This document shows, piece after piece, positions 42,196 through 53,237 of a DNA stretch of 64,000 nucleotides; the first letter of the stretch is position 1; each line of letters starts with the position of its first letter. The notes under the pieces were generated by a model. It was not told where the DNA came from. It saw nothing but the letters and a program-made list of their open reading frames with translations, and did no database searches. A program made the position numbers and the translations under genes. The stretch covers positions 3,782,001-3,846,000 of the forward strand of contig NZ_CP165628.1 in NCBI RefSeq assembly GCF_041200025.1. Reading direction: 5' to 3'. Source of the DNA: Rouxiella sp. WC2420 (lineage in GTDB: Bacteria > Pseudomonadota > Gammaproteobacteria > Enterobacterales > Enterobacteriaceae).

Positions 42196-43221
42196 TTAAC
42201 GATAAATTGCCACTTCTGGCGCTTTGCCAACGTAGGCAAAACCGCGATACATACCTTCGCTGTTAAACGGCAGGCGTACATTGCCGAAACGGTCGATGGC
42301 TATCATGCCACCCGAGCCTTCCAGCGCCACCAGCTTTTCCATTACCACTTTATCGGTGGCCTGTTCGAGTGTAAGTCCTGCGTACTCAATCAGCGCGGCG
42401 ACATCATAGGCCGCGACTGTGCGCATAAATACTTCACCAGTGCCGGTGCTGGAGACTGCGACCGTTTTATTGCTGGCATAGCAGCCTGCGCCGATAATTG
42501 GCGTATCGCCAACACGGCCAGCCTGTTTATTGGTCATGCCGCCGGTTGAAGTCGCAGCAGCCAGATTACCCATAAGATCCAATGCAACGGCACCAACAGT
42601 GCCAAATTTGCGATCTGGATCTAAAGGATCGTCAGAAATATTGGCATTTAAGCTCGCTCCGTCATGATCAAGCATGACGCCATCAGTTTTCAGAGCGCGT
42701 TGCAGTTGATCGAAACGGTCCTGAGTGAAGAAATAATCTGCCGACACCATTTCTTGCCCGTGCTCACGCGCAAACGATTCCGCGCCTGCGCCGGTAAACA
42801 TTACGTGCGCGCTCTGTTCCATCACTTTACGGGCGGTCAAAATCGGATTGCGGATGTGACTGACGCAGCTGACAGCGCCGGAATCCAGTGTGCGGCCATC
42901 CATAATACAGGCATCGAGTTCGTGAGTGCCCTGGTGGGTAAATACCGCGCCGGTTCCGGCGTTGAAAAACGGACACTCTTCCAGCAGGCGAACCGCCTCG
43001 GTCACTGCGTCAACCGCGCTGCCACCCGCTGCCAAAATTGCCTGCCCGCTGCTGACGATCTCTTCCAGCGCCTGTAAATAAAGACGCTCTTTTTCGGCGC
43101 TCATTGCCTGGCGAGTTATCGCCCCAGCGCCACCATGAATAGCAATTACCGCCACCGGTGACGTTGAATCAGGTGTTCCGCCTATCACTACAGTTTGAGA
43201 TATGGTCATTTTTTCGCTCAT
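42196..43221 (-). CDS. iaaA: Isoaspartyl peptidase/L-asparaginase IaaA
   Basis: IaaA is an N-terminal-nucleophile hydrolase that cleaves isoaspartyl dipeptides and L-asparagine after self-processing. The nucleophile Thr is in FGTVGAVALD, where the precursor splits. Substrate-binding blocks AIHGGAGAI, LLEECPFFNAGTGAVF, TSTGGMTNK, GRVGDTPIIGAG and STGTGE are intact. It is 341 residues, with a longer N-terminus than E. coli: about 20 residues precede VAVIAIHGG. A second ATG at 43209 is possible. It probably supplies peptides for the glutathione/peptide locus downstream. Confidence 0.95.
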   Translation of the reverse strand: MSEKMTISQTVVIGGTPDSTSPVAVIAIHGGAGAITRQAMSAEKERLYLQALEEIVSSGQAILAAGGSAVDAVTEAVRLLEECPFFNAGTGAVFTHQGTHELDACIMDGRTLDSGAVSCVSHIRNPILTARKVMEQSAHVMFTGAGAESFAREHGQEMVSADYFFTQDRFDQLQRALKTDGVMLDHDGASLNANISDDPLDPDRKFGTVGAVALDLMGNLAAATSTGGMTNKQAGRVGDTPIIGAGCYASNKTVAVSSTGTGEVFMRTVAAYDVAALIEYAGLTLEQATDKVVMEKLVALEGSGGMIAIDRFGNVRLPFNSEGMYRGFAYVGKAPEVAIYR

Positions 43222-43432
43222 GTGCCACTAAGGCCGCCTAAAGAATAGTCCAGGATTTCGACTATATTTAGCCGTGCAGAGTATGTAAAGCTGAAAATTA
43301 AGTCCATCTTGACGAGGCTAATTGCTTAGATTATTTATAGAAAATAACGCGCAGGAATGAATAACCGACGGCGGATAAAACGAAAAAAAGGAAAACCAGC
43401 GGCGCTGATTTTCCTTCTTGATATTGAGGGGC

Positions 43433-43663
43433 TCAACTATGAGAGACGCGCTGCAAGCTATTGATCCAGCCATAGGAAGGCGGTGGATCAACGCGACGTG
43501 CCCTACCATGGCGGCGTTGAATCAATCCTTTGTCTTGCATTTCGTTGAGGTCACGGCGAATTGTTTCCAGACTCACCTCTAACCAAAGCGCTAACTCATT
43601 AACCTGAACTACCTCATGTTGATCCACCAATTTCAGGATGGCCTGATGGCGGTTTTTTTTCAT
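43433..43663 (-). CDS. Miniature DeoR-type HTH protein
   Basis: The 76-residue product is only a DeoR-family N-terminal winged helix (KKNRHQAILKLVDQHEVVQV, then WLEVSLETIRRDLNEMQDKG). It stops soon after RRHGRARRVD, without the sugar-phosphate-sensing domain. It may be a true small regulator or the remnant of a full-length gene; I see no leftover coding sequence in the 200 bases downstream. The ATG at 43663 has GGAG 10 bases upstream. It lies between iaaA and moeA, where E. coli has no such gene. Confidence 0.65.
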   Translation of the reverse strand: MKKNRHQAILKLVDQHEVVQVNELALWLEVSLETIRRDLNEMQDKGLIQRRHGRARRVDPPPSYGWINSLQRVSHS

Positions 43664-43697
43664 CACGATGCAACTCCAGACGCAAAAGACAATTTTA

Positions 43698-43713
43698 TGT
43701 GACACCCATCACA
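43698..43713. promoter_or_regulatory. CRP-binding site
   Basis: TGTGA-CACCCA-TCACA is a perfect CRP core, centred at 43705.5. It lies 35 bases before the miniature DeoR gene, too close for the usual -41.5 activation of that start, and 288 bases before moeA. The target gene is unclear; repression or a missed transcript is possible. Confidence 0.6.
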
Positions 43714-43893
43714 CAAGGGCCAGTAATAATACGCCGATTGCAGGATCATTTATGCGATCGATCTCATTCTTTTAGAAGATTTTAAGAACTTTTTAAGCTT
43801 AAGATTGCTGATCTGCTGCTATTCAGATCTTAAAGATCGCTTAAACATTTAGAAACGTTCACGTCACTGAGTGCTTTTCGTTGGCCGTTCGTT

Positions 43894-43923
43894 TGGGCGC
43901 GCAGGGCTTTCTCTGGCATAATC
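43894..43923 (+). promoter_or_regulatory. Candidate moeA promoter
   Basis: TTGGGC (43894-43899) and CATAAT (43918-43923), with a TGG extension before the -10 and an 18-base spacer, lie about 70 bases before moeA. Confidence 0.4.
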
Positions 43924-43993
43924 AAAGGATATTTCTCACCATCAACCGGCTCGCCTTATGCCCCTTCTCAGCCGGTAATAAAAGGGTTTAATG

Positions 43994-45238
43994 ATGGAAA
44001 ACACGTTTACCTCTGGCCTGATTTCGCTACAAGAAGCGCTGAACAAAATGCTCTCGCAGACCTCGCCATTAACTCAGGCAAAAACTGAATGGCTGCCACT
44101 TACCGAATCCGCAGGCCGCATCACCGCCAGCGCGGTGCGTTCTCCGGTATATGTGCCTCCGTTTGATAATTCGGCTATGGACGGGTATGCCATTCGCAGT
44201 GCGGAATATCGCGAAGATGCCGTATTCACCGTGGCCGGTAAAGCCTTTGCTGGCGCGCCTTTCAACGGTGAATGGCCTGCCGGAAGCTGCATCCGCATCA
44301 TGACCGGTGCGCCCGTGCCCTCCGGCGCAGACGCGGTAATCATGCAGGAAGAAGCGGAGAAAACCGATGCGGGCGTGCGTTTCACTGTGCCGGTTGAAAA
44401 AGGTCAAAATATTCGTCTTATCGGCGACGATATCCGTCAGGGGCAGGAGGTTTTAGCCGCCGGCGTGCGACTGGGTGTCGCTGAACTGCCGCTGCTGGCT
44501 TCTTTGGGAGTTGAGAAAGTCGAAGTGAATCGCCGTCTCAAAGTGGCGGTATTTTCCACTGGTGACGAGTTACAGCCGGTCGGCACGCCATTAGAAGAAG
44601 GCCAAATTTACGACACTAACCGCTTTGCGGTTCACCTGATGCTCGATCAATTAGGTTGTGAAGTGTTGGATTTAGGCATTATCCGCGACGATCCGGCAGC
44701 GCTACGCCAGGCTTTCCAACAGGCCGACAATTATGCTGACCTGGTTATCAGCAGCGGTGGTGTCTCAGTCGGCGAGGCTGATTACACTAAGTCGATGCTC
44801 GATGAAATCGGCCAGATTGGCTTTTGGAAGCTGGCAATTAAACCGGGTAAACCTTTCGCCTTTGGTAAATTGAATAACGCGTGGTTCTGCGGTTTACCCG
44901 GCAATCCAGTTTCAGCCGTGCTGACTTTTTATCAGTTGGTGCAACCGTTGATCGCCCGCCTTTCTTCACACACTGACTGGCGCTTGCCGCCGCGCCTGCG
45001 AGCCAGAGCGGCGAGCAACTTTAAAAAAACGCCTGGTCGTCTCGATTTTCAGCGCGCGGTGTTTGTGCATAACGCGCAGGGCGAACTTGAAGCTCGAACC
45101 ACGGGCTCTCAAGGTTCACACGTGTTCAGTTCCTACAGCCTGGCTAACGGCTTCGTGGTGCTGGAGCGCGAGCGCGGCGACGTAGCGGTGGGCGAATGGG
45201 TCGACGTTGAGCCATTCAATGCCTTGTTAAAAGGATAA
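43994..45238 (+). CDS. moeA: Molybdopterin molybdenumtransferase MoeA
   Basis: MoeA inserts molybdate into adenylated molybdopterin to finish the molybdenum cofactor. The 414-residue product has [64 protein letters not shown] and [16 protein letters not shown], the standard set. Of two adjacent ATGs I chose 43994, which is 7 bases after AAGGG. moeB follows after 4 bases, so the two are translated together. Confidence 0.96.
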   Translation: MENTFTSGLISLQEALNKMLSQTSPLTQAKTEWLPLTESAGRITASAVRSPVYVPPFDNSAMDGYAIRSAEYREDAVFTVAGKAFAGAPFNGEWPAGSCIRIMTGAPVPSGADAVIMQEEAEKTDAGVRFTVPVEKGQNIRLIGDDIRQGQEVLAAGVRLGVAELPLLASLGVEKVEVNRRLKVAVFSTGDELQPVGTPLEEGQIYDTNRFAVHLMLDQLGCEVLDLGIIRDDPAALRQAFQQADNYADLVISSGGVSVGEADYTKSMLDEIGQIGFWKLAIKPGKPFAFGKLNNAWFCGLPGNPVSAVLTFYQLVQPLIARLSSHTDWRLPPRLRARAASNFKKTPGRLDFQRAVFVHNAQGELEARTTGSQGSHVFSSYSLANGFVVLERERGDVAVGEWVDVEPFNALLKG

Positions 45239-45242
45239 ACCG

Positions 45243-46004
45243 ATGACACTGCCAGAGCTAAGCGATGCGGAAACCCTGCGCTACAACCGGCAGATTGTGC
45301 TGCGCGGTTTTGATTTCGACGGGCAGGAAAAGCTTAAAGCCAGTCATGCGCTGGTGGTGGGTCTCGGTGGGCTGGGATGCGCCGCCGCGCAGTATCTGGC
45401 CGCGGCGGGGGTTGGCGCGCTTACCCTGCTCGATTTCGACACCGTTTCGCTTTCTAATCTGCAACGCCAAATCTTGCACAGCGATGCGCGTATCGGCATA
45501 AAAAAAGTCGACTCAGCAGCCATCGCGCTGGCAGCGATTAATCCCCACGTCATTCTTAATACCGTCGATCATCAACTCGATGCCGAGCAACTTTTGAAGC
45601 TAATCGACGAATGCGACATCGTGCTCGATTGCACCGATAACGTCGAAACGCGCAACCAGCTCAATAAAGCCTGCTTTACGCTGAAAAAACCGCTGGTTTC
45701 TGGCGCGGCAATCCGCATGGAAGGGCAAATCAGCGTTTTCACCTACCAAGACGATGAACCTTGCTATCGCTGCCTGAGTCGGCTGTTTCGCGAGCAGGCG
45801 CTTAGCTGCGTGGAGGCTGGAGTTATGGCACCGTTAGTGGGCACTATCGGCAGTTTGCAGTCTATGGAAGCCATCAAGCTGCTGGCGGGCTTCGGGGAAA
45901 TTAAAAGCGGCAGATTGCTGATGTATGACGCCATGACGCTGCAATTTCGTGAAATGAGGTTGGCGAAAAATCCGCATTGCGAGGTTTGTGGCAAATCAGC
46001 TTAG
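45243..46004 (+). CDS. moeB: Molybdopterin-synthase adenylyltransferase MoeB
   Basis: MoeB is an E1-like enzyme that adenylates the C-terminus of MoaD so that it can be sulfurated. The 253-residue product has RYNRQIVL, the nucleotide loop GLGGLGCAAAQYLAAAGVG, LLDFDTVSLSNLQRQ, the catalytic Asp in LDCTDNVETR, and zinc Cys pairs CYRC and CEVC. AAGGA lies just after the moeA stop region. A strong terminator follows. Confidence 0.97.
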   Translation: MTLPELSDAETLRYNRQIVLRGFDFDGQEKLKASHALVVGLGGLGCAAAQYLAAAGVGALTLLDFDTVSLSNLQRQILHSDARIGIKKVDSAAIALAAINPHVILNTVDHQLDAEQLLKLIDECDIVLDCTDNVETRNQLNKACFTLKKPLVSGAAIRMEGQISVFTYQDDEPCYRCLSRLFREQALSCVEAGVMAPLVGTIGSLQSMEAIKLLAGFGEIKSGRLLMYDAMTLQFREMRLAKNPHCEVCGKSA

Positions 46005-46029
46005 TCCCTATCGCTGATTTAAAGCATTA

Positions 46030-46062
46030 AAAAAGCCGGTTATCAAAACCGGCTTTTTTTCT
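46030..46062. terminator. Bidirectional terminator after moeB
   Basis: A perfect 9-bp stem (AAGCCGGTT/AACCGGCTT, loop ATCAA) has flanking A and T runs. It serves moeB on the plus strand and possibly ybiT on the minus strand. Two direct copies of ATTTCAAAAAACTAGC follow (about 46067-46106). Confidence 0.85.
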
Positions 46063-46129
46063 ATTTATTTCAAAAAACTAGCGTTTAATTATTTCAAAAA
46101 ACTAGCTTTACAGAATCAGCTTGAAACGC

Positions 46130-47725
46130 TTAGCTATTGATGCCCTGGCTGCGCAGGTAATCTTCGTAATTACCGGTGAAATCAGTGATTTTGTTCGGCG
46201 TGATCTCGATGATTCGGCTCGCCAAAGAACTCACGAACTCACGGTCGTGGGAAACGAAGATCAGCGTGCCTTCATACATTTCCAGCGCCATGTTCAGCGA
46301 TTCGATGGATTCCATATCCAGGTGGTTGGTAGGTTCATCCATTATCAGAATGTTTGGACACTGCATCATCAGTTTACCAAAGAGCATACGGCCCTTTTCG
46401 CCACCAGAAAGCACTTTAACTTTTTTCTTGATGTCGTCCTGACCAAACAGCAAACGCCCCAGAACACCGCGCACGGCCTGCTCGTCGTCTTTTTCCGATT
46501 TCCACTGGCTCATCCAGTCGAATACGTTCATCGTTTCGTCGAACTCGTACTCGTGATCCTGCGCGTAGTAGCCAATCTTGCAGTTTTCAGACCATTTTAC
46601 GGTACCGGCATCGGGCAGCGAATCGCCTACCAGCGTTTTCAGCATGGTGGTTTTACCGACGCCGTTTGCACCCAGAATCGCCACTTTCTCACCCACTTCC
46701 AGCATCAGGCTGAAGCCTTTGAACAGCGGGCCGTTGTCGAAACCTTTAGTAATCTTGTCCACTTCCAGCGCATTACGGAACAGTTTTTTATCCTGCTCGA
46801 AACGCATATAAGGATTCTGACGGCTTGAAGCCTTGACTTCATCCAGCTGGATTTTATCAATTTTCTTGGCGCGAGAAGTTGCCTGCTTGGATTTGGAGGC
46901 GTTGGCGCTGAAGCGGCTAACGAAAGATTGCAGCTCGGCGATCTGAGCTTTTTTCTTGGCGTTATTAGCATTCAGAAGATCACGAGCCTGCGTTGCCGCC
47001 GTCATGTATTCGTCATAGTTGCCTGGGTAAACGCGCAGTTCGCCGTAATCCAGGTCAGCCATGTGAGTACAGACCATGTTCAGGAAGTGACGGTCATGCG
47101 AAATAATGATCATGGTGCTGTTACGCTCGTTCAGCACCTGCTCGAGCCAGCGAATAGTATCGATGTCGAGGTTGTTGGTTGGTTCGTCGAGCAGCAGGAT
47201 CTCTGGATCGGAGAACAGCGCCTGCGCCAACAATACGCGCAGTTTGAAGCCGGGAGCAATTTCGCTCATCGGGCCGTAATGCTGCTCAACCGGGATACCT
47301 ACACCCAGCAGAAGCTCACCAGCACGGGATTCAGCACTGTAGCCGTCCATTTCACCGTAAGCAACTTCAAGGTCAGCGACTTTGTAGCCGTCTTCTTCGC
47401 TCATGTCGGCCATTGCGTAGATGCTGTCGCGCTCTTCTTTTACAGCCCACAGCTCTGCGTGGCCCATAATAACGGTATCAAGCACGCTATATTTTTCGAA
47501 GGCGAACTGATCCTGACGCAGCTTACCCAAACGTTCGTTGGGATCAAGCACGACGTTACCGCCCGATGGCACTAAATCGCCACCGAGGATTTTCATAAAG
47601 GTCGATTTACCGCAGCCGTTCGCGCCGATCAAACCATAACGGTTTCCGCCGCCAAACTTGACGTTAATATTTTCAAATAGCGGCTTGCTGCCGAATTGCA
47701 TGGTGATGTTGTAAGTACTTAGCAC
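46130..47725 (-). CDS. ybiT: ABC-F family ATPase YbiT
   Basis: YbiT is a soluble ABC-F protein with two ATPase domains, thought to act on ribosomes (relatives of EttA). The 531-residue product has Walker A motifs GANGCGKS and GANGVGKT, Walker [12 protein letters not shown] and [11 protein letters not shown], and the inter-domain linker with its long basic helix ([20 protein letters not shown]). The second signature is LSGGEKGRM. The start is a GTG at 47725, aligned with the E. coli start; the Shine-Dalgarno is poor. Confidence 0.95.
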   Translation of the reverse strand: MLSTYNITMQFGSKPLFENINVKFGGGNRYGLIGANGCGKSTFMKILGGDLVPSGGNVVLDPNERLGKLRQDQFAFEKYSVLDTVIMGHAELWAVKEERDSIYAMADMSEEDGYKVADLEVAYGEMDGYSAESRAGELLLGVGIPVEQHYGPMSEIAPGFKLRVLLAQALFSDPEILLLDEPTNNLDIDTIRWLEQVLNERNSTMIIISHDRHFLNMVCTHMADLDYGELRVYPGNYDEYMTAATQARDLLNANNAKKKAQIAELQSFVSRFSANASKSKQATSRAKKIDKIQLDEVKASSRQNPYMRFEQDKKLFRNALEVDKITKGFDNGPLFKGFSLMLEVGEKVAILGANGVGKTTMLKTLVGDSLPDAGTVKWSENCKIGYYAQDHEYEFDETMNVFDWMSQWKSEKDDEQAVRGVLGRLLFGQDDIKKKVKVLSGGEKGRMLFGKLMMQCPNILIMDEPTNHLDMESIESLNMALEMYEGTLIFVSHDREFVSSLASRIIEITPNKITDFTGNYEDYLRSQGINS

Positions 47726-47756
47726 AGAGCTCGCTCTTAAGTTTAATTGGATTCAA

Positions 47757-47883
47757 TATAATCTATAGCTTTCATGATGCAGGAAGGCGGCAACTCAACG
47801 AATCCCCACGAGCTTACCAAGGTAAGTGACTAGCGTGAAAGAAAGCAGCCAACGCATCTGCAACTTGAAAGATAAAGAGTATA
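47757..47883. repeat. ERIC element
   Basis: This 127-bp copy is close to the classic enterobacterial repetitive intergenic consensus: AAGGCGGCAACTCAACGAATC, CCACGAGCTTACCAAGGTAAG, TGACTAGCGTGA, GCAGCCAACGCATCTGCAAC and AAAGAGTATA. It lies directly upstream of ybiT. The rest of the 328-base gap to tsx (to 48053) shows no gene. Confidence 0.92.
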
Positions 47884-48053
47884 AGTGTGATTTGGCGCGC
47901 ATTATGCCATAAACCGGCCAAGAGATCGTGCGAAGTTTTGGTGAATTATTGCGCTATCCAACGAGACAGCGCAATAGAAAGGCAGAGGCCCAGGCTGACA
48001 GGCTATGCAACCGAGGTTTATAAAGCCTTAAGGAAGCCGCTTAATACAAAGTA

Positions 48054-48926
48054 TCAGAAGCTATAACCGATCACTGCGTAGTAGCCAAAACCGGTTGATT
48101 TGACGGTGAAATCGCCGTCACCGAAGTTCAACTGGGTGCCATCGGCCCATTGTCCGCCGTTGTGGAAGTAACGCGCCACCAGCGAGTAATGCCAGTGCGC
48201 ATAGTTCAGCGCCAAAATGTGGCTGGAAGCTATCGAATGGTTGGTTCGTGCGTAGTTCTCGTGATCGGCCAGATGTGAACCCCAGTCGAAGTTGGTAAAG
48301 CCGATATAGCTGACTTTCCCGCCCCACATTTCACCTAACGGCAAGAAGTATTTCACTTTGAAACGGTAACCGTCCCATTTGTTTTCATTGGCAGCACCAT
48401 AGTTTTGCCATTGATATTTTTTATAAATATTCAGAGACAGGTTTAACGGCGTGTGAGTATCGATGTCGGTACCCAGGCCCATGTACCAAGTATTCTGGCG
48501 GTTGGCGTTGTTAGGGCCCTGATCGTAAATATAGTTGTTGGCGAAATACCACTGCTTGATCGGGCCGATGCTCAGATCTTTGCCGGTCAGTTTATCGATA
48601 GAGAAACGCGGTTCGATCTCGGTAAATACTGGAGAACCTACTTTTCTGTCCCAGATGCCGTTGTCGTTGCCGTTACCTACACCGAAGAATTTTGGCACAT
48701 CGACATAACCGTAGAAGTCGAACCAGTCTTTATGCGCAAAGGCTTCGTACTCAAGATATAAGTCATTGTTTTCATGTGGTCCAAAACGCGTGTGGTAGCT
48801 GCCAACCACGTTAACGCTTTGATGCCACCAGTCGGAAACGTATTGATCCTTGAGATCGTCAGCAAGCGTTTGCGCACTGTAAGAAGAAAGGAGAAGTGCA
48901 CCTGCCAGTAAAATTTTAGTTTTCAT
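48054..48926 (-). CDS. tsx: Nucleoside-specific channel-forming protein Tsx
   Basis: Tsx is a 12-stranded outer-membrane barrel that lets nucleosides through and is a receptor for phages and colicins. The 290-residue product has a signal peptide ending QTLADD, then [47 protein letters not shown] and [12 protein letters not shown]. It ends in the barrel signature Phe (VIGYSF). The extracellular loop segment after NFDWGS is shorter than in E. coli. Control by CRP is likely. Confidence 0.95.
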   Translation of the reverse strand: MKTKILLAGALLLSSYSAQTLADDLKDQYVSDWWHQSVNVVGSYHTRFGPHENNDLYLEYEAFAHKDWFDFYGYVDVPKFFGVGNGNDNGIWDRKVGSPVFTEIEPRFSIDKLTGKDLSIGPIKQWYFANNYIYDQGPNNANRQNTWYMGLGTDIDTHTPLNLSLNIYKKYQWQNYGAANENKWDGYRFKVKYFLPLGEMWGGKVSYIGFTNFDWGSHLADHENYARTNHSIASSHILALNYAHWHYSLVARYFHNGGQWADGTQLNFGDGDFTVKSTGFGYYAVIGYSF

Positions 48927-49081
48927 GGGTTACCAGAAGCAAAAGGAAAGCAACTCCCTGGCGTGGGGAGATATTTGTGTATAAAAACGACCCTGCTAAC
49001 AAGCCGACACATTCCGGAAATCGCACGTTCAAATAAACGTCACATCGGAAAATTCTGTATACGGCGTAAATGTTGTCTCTT

Positions 49082-49159
49082 AATTATCGACTCGGTCAAC
49101 ATTTGTCAATTTCAGTTTCATTTTCATACACACTTTATGTGATCGATGTCACATAAATT
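49082..49159 (-). promoter_or_regulatory. tsx promoter with CRP site
   Basis: On the minus strand TTGACA (49110-49105) and TAATTA (49087-49082) are 17 bases apart. A perfect CRP core, TGTGA-TCGATG-TCACA (49139-49154), sits inside a 24-bp palindrome (49136-49159), centred near -71.5 from the predicted start. That is an allowed class I position. The rest of the 362-base gap holds only the betA terminator. Confidence 0.7.
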
Positions 49160-49215
49160 TCACGTTCTTATGCTTTTGCTTTCTATGCTTATGCTTTTGG
49201 CTCCTCCAGTGAGAA

Positions 49216-49252
49216 GGCAAAAAAAGGGGATAATCCGAAGATTATCCCCTTT
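49216..49252 (-). terminator. Terminator of the betIBA operon
   Basis: A perfect 13-bp stem (49223-49252, core GGGGATAATC/GATTATCCCC) has a TTCG loop on the minus strand and a run of seven T after it, 37 bases past the betA stop. Confidence 0.9.
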
Positions 49253-49288
49253 AATCACGTCTTAACTGCCTAGAGCGTAAATTTATAC

Positions 49289-50986
49289 TTAAACAGTTTT
49301 ACTGTTACTCGCCTTCAGCGGCTCGCCGCGCACCGGAGCGCCGTTGGCCTGATAATACTCGGTGGTGCTGCGTGGCAGCGGCTGGCGACCACGAATAACA
49401 TCAGCAATTTTCTCGGCAATCATGATGGTAGTCGCGTTCAGGTTGCCAGTAATGATTTGCGGCATAATTGAAGCATCAACTACGCGAAGATTCTGCAAGC
49501 CGTGAACGCGCCCTTGCCCGTCAACCACGGCCATCTCGTCGCTGCCCATTTTACAGCTACAGGATGGATGGAACGCGGTTTCAGCATGTTCGCGAATAAA
49601 CGCATCCAGCTGTTCGTCGGTCTGCACCTGGATACCCGGACTGATTTCGCGGCCACGATAAGGGTCCAGCGCCGGCTGAGCCATGATTTCACGGGTAATG
49701 CGGATAGCATCGCGGAACTCATGCCAGTCCTGTTCGCTAGACATGTAGTTGAACAGAATACTCGGATGCTGGCGTGGATCTTTCGATTTTACCTGCACGC
49801 GACCGCGGCTTGGCGAACGCATAGAACCCACGTGCGCCTGGAAGCCGTGTTCTTTTACACCATTACTGCCGTTGTAATTAATCGCTACCGGCAGGAAATG
49901 ATACTGAATGTTCGGCCAGGTAAACTCTTCGCGGCTGCGGATAAAACCACCGGCCTCAAACTGGTTGCTGGCACCAACGCCAGTGCCATTAAACAACCAT
50001 TCGGCACCAATTTTCGGCTGATTAAACCATTGCAACGCCGGATAAAGCGAAATCGGCTGAGTACAGCTGTACTGCAAATACATCTCCAGATGGTCCTGCA
50101 AATTTTCGCCCACGCCCGGCAAATCGTGTACTACAGGAATATCCAACGAATTCAACAATGCTGCTGGACCCACGCCCGAGCGTTGCAGAATCTGTGGAGA
50201 AGCAATCGCTCCACCACACAGCAGAACCTCGCGTTTTGCCTGAGCTTCAATCAGCTTGATATCGTCGCCTTTCATATAGTTGACGCCCACGGCTTTCTTG
50301 CCATCAAACAGAATGCGGTCGGTGGTGGCGTGAGTGACGATAGTCAGATTGGCGCGCGGTTTAGCCTGATCCAGATAACCACGAGCGGTACTCGCACGGC
50401 GACCTTTTGGCGTCACGGTGCGGTCCATCGGGCCAAATCCTTCCTGCTGATAACCATTGAGGTCGTCAGTGCGCGGATAACCCGCCTGAACGCCTGCTTC
50501 AATCATCGCGTGGAACAGCGGATTGTTGCCGGCTTTCGGGGTGGTGACGCTAACCGGGCCGTTATCGCCGTGGAAATCATTACCGCCAATATCACGGGTT
50601 TCTGCCTTGCGGAAATAAGGCAGGCAGTCGAGATAGCTCCAGTTTTCAAGCCCCGGCGCGGTGGCCCAATTGTCGAAATCCATCGCGTTGCCACGGATGT
50701 AGCACATGCCGTTGATCAATGAAGAGCCGCCCAGACCTTTACCACGGCCACACTCCATGCGGCGGTTGTCCATATGTGGCTCGGGGTCGGTTTCATAGGC
50801 CCAATTATAGCGACGCCCCTGCAATGGAAATGCCAATGCAGCAGGCATCTGGGTACGGAAATCGGCACGGTAATCCGGACCGCCCGCTTCGAGCAACAGC
50901 ACGCTGACGCTGCTGTCTTCGGTGAGTCGGGTCGCTAACACGTTGCCGGCAGAACCCGCACCAATAATAATGTAATCGTAATCCAT
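49289..50986 (-). CDS. betA: Choline dehydrogenase
   Basis: BetA is a membrane-associated FAD (GMC) oxidoreductase that oxidises choline to betaine aldehyde and further to glycine betaine. The 565-residue product has the FAD dinucleotide motif [18 protein letters not shown] signatures [14 protein letters not shown] and [15 protein letters not shown], and the C-terminal catalytic region [12 protein letters not shown] and [11 protein letters not shown] chose the ATG at 50986 with AGGAGA upstream; the longer upstream frame overlaps betB out of phase. It is the last gene of betIBA. Confidence 0.96.
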   Translation of the reverse strand: MDYDYIIIGAGSAGNVLATRLTEDSSVSVLLLEAGGPDYRADFRTQMPAALAFPLQGRRYNWAYETDPEPHMDNRRMECGRGKGLGGSSLINGMCYIRGNAMDFDNWATAPGLENWSYLDCLPYFRKAETRDIGGNDFHGDNGPVSVTTPKAGNNPLFHAMIEAGVQAGYPRTDDLNGYQQEGFGPMDRTVTPKGRRASTARGYLDQAKPRANLTIVTHATTDRILFDGKKAVGVNYMKGDDIKLIEAQAKREVLLCGGAIASPQILQRSGVGPAALLNSLDIPVVHDLPGVGENLQDHLEMYLQYSCTQPISLYPALQWFNQPKIGAEWLFNGTGVGASNQFEAGGFIRSREEFTWPNIQYHFLPVAINYNGSNGVKEHGFQAHVGSMRSPSRGRVQVKSKDPRQHPSILFNYMSSEQDWHEFRDAIRITREIMAQPALDPYRGREISPGIQVQTDEQLDAFIREHAETAFHPSCSCKMGSDEMAVVDGQGRVHGLQNLRVVDASIMPQIITGNLNATTIMIAEKIADVIRGRQPLPRSTTEYYQANGAPVRGEPLKASNSKTV

Positions 50987-51011
50987 AAAAATCTCCTCTA
51001 GCAGTCGGCGG

Positions 51012-52484
51012 TTAAAACACCGAACTAAATTCGCCCAGCTCAACCTGCACGGATTTGATTTGTGTGTAATGTTCAAGCGTGCTGACGCCGTTTTCACGAC
51101 CGACGCCTGAATGCTTGTAGCCGCCAACCGGCATTTCTGCCGCCGATTCGCCCCAGGTATTGATCCAGCAAATACCGGCTTCAAGCTGATGAATAACGCG
51201 ATGCGCCGTGTTGAGGTCGCGAGTGACCAGACCGGCGGCCAGACCATAATCGGTATCATTGGCGCGACGAATCACTTCTTCTTCGCTTTCGTAAGTCAGG
51301 ATGCTCATCACCGGTCCGAAAATCTCTTCGCGGACGATTTCCATCTCATCGCGGCAGTCAGTAAACACCGTCGGCGCGACAAAAGCGCCTTTGCCGTATT
51401 CGCCGCTGGTTACGCGTTCGCCGCCAATCAGCAGACGTGCGCCTTCACGTTTGCCGCTATCGATAAAGCGCAGCACGGTTTCCATGTGGGCAAAGCTCAC
51501 CAGAGGCCCAAAGTTCACGGCTTCATCGGTCGGCTGACCCAGCTTGATGCGCTTGACACGCTCAAGAATTTTGGCTTCGAATTCGCCCTGCCGTGTTTTC
51601 GGTACAAAAACGCGGGTGCCGTTGGTACACACCTGTCCAGAGCTGTAAAAGTTAGCCATCATCGCGATGTCGGCGGCCTTATCTAAATCGGCATCCGGGA
51701 AAATGATGAGGGGTGATTTACCCCCCAACTCCATGGTTACTTCTTTCAGCGTGGACGCCGAGGCGCTGGCCATGACTTTCTTGCCGGTCACGACGCCACC
51801 CGTGAAGGAAATTTTGGCAATACCGGGATGTTCGGTCAGATATTGACCGATTTCAGCGCCCTTGCCGGTCAACACACTGAACACGCCATCTGGCACACCG
51901 GCTGCGGTGTAAATTTCAGCCAGTTTCAATGCGGTTAACGACGTGACCTCGCTTGGCTTGAAGATCATTGCGTTACCTGCAGCCAGCGCTGGCGCGGATT
52001 TCCACAGTGCGATTTGTATCGGATAGTTCCACGCACCAATGCCTGCAACGACGCCCAACGGTTCGCGACGAGTGTAAACAAACGCGCTGTCACGCAGTGG
52101 GATCTGCTGACCTTCAATCGCCGGGATCAGACCCGCGTAATACTCCAGTACGTCGGCACCGGTCACAATATCTACGGCGGTGGTTTCAGACAGCGGCTTA
52201 CCGGTATCCAGCGTTTCAATTTGCGCCAGTTCGTCATTACGATCACGCAGGATATCCACGGCCTTGCGCAGGATGCGGGAACGTTGCATCGCGGTCATCG
52301 TGGCCCAGATTTTTTGCCCCTTCTGCGCAGCCACAACCGCACGGTCGAGATCTTCGCGAGTTGCCGAGGCTACCTCGGCCAGAGTTTCACCGTTGGCCGG
52401 ATTAATGGCCGGAAAAGTTTCACCGCCGGTGCTGTCCTGATAGCGACCGTCGATATAAAGTTTTTGCATGCCAAAGCGGGACAT
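51012..52484 (-). CDS. betB: Betaine aldehyde dehydrogenase
   Basis: BetB oxidises betaine aldehyde to glycine betaine with NAD(P)+. The 490 residues equal the E. coli length. Active-site motifs are the Glu in ELGGKSPLI and the Cys in GQVCTNGTR; the cofactor loop [11 protein letters not shown] and the ending HSGVGRENG are normal. AGGAGA precedes the ATG. It lies between betI and betA, with short gaps of 25-48 bases. Confidence 0.97.
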   Translation of the reverse strand: MSRFGMQKLYIDGRYQDSTGGETFPAINPANGETLAEVASATREDLDRAVVAAQKGQKIWATMTAMQRSRILRKAVDILRDRNDELAQIETLDTGKPLSETTAVDIVTGADVLEYYAGLIPAIEGQQIPLRDSAFVYTRREPLGVVAGIGAWNYPIQIALWKSAPALAAGNAMIFKPSEVTSLTALKLAEIYTAAGVPDGVFSVLTGKGAEIGQYLTEHPGIAKISFTGGVVTGKKVMASASASTLKEVTMELGGKSPLIIFPDADLDKAADIAMMANFYSSGQVCTNGTRVFVPKTRQGEFEAKILERVKRIKLGQPTDEAVNFGPLVSFAHMETVLRFIDSGKREGARLLIGGERVTSGEYGKGAFVAPTVFTDCRDEMEIVREEIFGPVMSILTYESEEEVIRRANDTDYGLAAGLVTRDLNTAHRVIHQLEAGICWINTWGESAAEMPVGGYKHSGVGRENGVSTLEHYTQIKSVQVELGEFSSVF

Positions 52485-52532
52485 AAATTCTCCTGTATGA
52501 AAGCAAGCAACTTGTGCAGGCTTTTCAGTGTT

Positions 52533-53126
52533 CTAACGGGCGGCAGTCTGCGCCAGCGATTCGATATAACGATGCGTAATTAATAACGCCTCCTGGCGAT
52601 CGAATGCTTCGTGACTCAGCGCGCTGCGCAACCACAAACCATCAATCAGACCTGCCAGGCCTTTCGCTGCCAGACGCGCCTCGTGATGAGGTAAAAAACG
52701 TCGAAATTCGACGCAAAGATTCGAGTAGAGCCTTCTGCTATTCACCTGCTGTAAACGATACAGCTGCGGGTGATGCATGCTCGTGGCCCAAAACGCCAGC
52801 CAGGTTTTCATCGCCGGATCGTTGGTTTGCCCTTCATCAAAGTTGGCTTGGGCAATCGCCCGCAGCCGCGCAGTCGGCGAATCATCGTTTAAGGTAGCAA
52901 GCCTTTGCTTGACGCTGTCGCCAAGGTGACTGAGCAAATAACGCATCGTCGCCTCAAGCAGGCCATTTTTGTCACGAAAATAGTGACTGATAATGCCGTT
53001 CGATACGCCCGCCCGACGAGCAATCTGGGCAATCGAGGCATCGTGCATGCCAACTTCATTCACGGCGGCCAGCGTCGCGTCAATCAACTGCTGTCGCCGA
53101 ATCGGCTGCATTCCAACTTTAGGCAT
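52533..53126 (-). CDS. betI: HTH-type repressor BetI
   Basis: BetI is a TetR-family repressor that senses choline and controls betIBA and betT. The 197-residue product has a TetR HTH ([20 protein letters not shown], then [20 protein letters not shown]) and a ligand domain with [21 protein letters not shown] chose the ATG at 53126 ([13 protein letters not shown]), as in E. coli; an in-frame GTG at 53135 is less likely. It faces betT across a region with the BetI operator. Confidence 0.96.
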   Translation of the reverse strand: MPKVGMQPIRRQQLIDATLAAVNEVGMHDASIAQIARRAGVSNGIISHYFRDKNGLLEATMRYLLSHLGDSVKQRLATLNDDSPTARLRAIAQANFDEGQTNDPAMKTWLAFWATSMHHPQLYRLQQVNSRRLYSNLCVEFRRFLPHHEARLAAKGLAGLIDGLWLRSALSHEAFDRQEALLITHRYIESLAQTAAR

Positions 53127-53223
53127 GGACTCCACTCCTGAAAAAGGCGTTTCGAAACGGCCATTTTGCGGGCTGTTTCAATGTTAATGAACGCCGTAAC
53201 TGCCCCTATTAAACTTTTTTTTG

Positions 53224-53237
53224 ATTGAACGTTCAAT
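53224..53237. promoter_or_regulatory. BetI operator
   Basis: ATTGAACGTTCAAT is a perfect 14-bp palindrome at the position and with the core (TTGA..GTTCAA) expected for the BetI binding site between betI and betT. Confidence 0.75.

Larger units (their letters stand above)
43664..43993. other. Divergent deoR-like/moeA intergenic region
   Basis: This 330-base gap holds a perfect CRP core near its left side and a candidate moeA promoter near its right. The middle is AT-rich with TTAAG/CTTAA repeats around 43770-43860. No further gene is visible. Confidence 0.5.

Noticed and set aside
49502-50722. A 406-codon plus-strand open frame opposite betA
   Set aside because: It is the antisense of a well-conserved gene in GC-rich codon phase and shows no recognisable protein family.
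49289-51259. A 656-codon version of betA starting at 51259
   Set aside because: The first 90 residues overlap betB in another frame and are unlike choline dehydrogenases; the ATG at 50986 has a strong Shine-Dalgarno.
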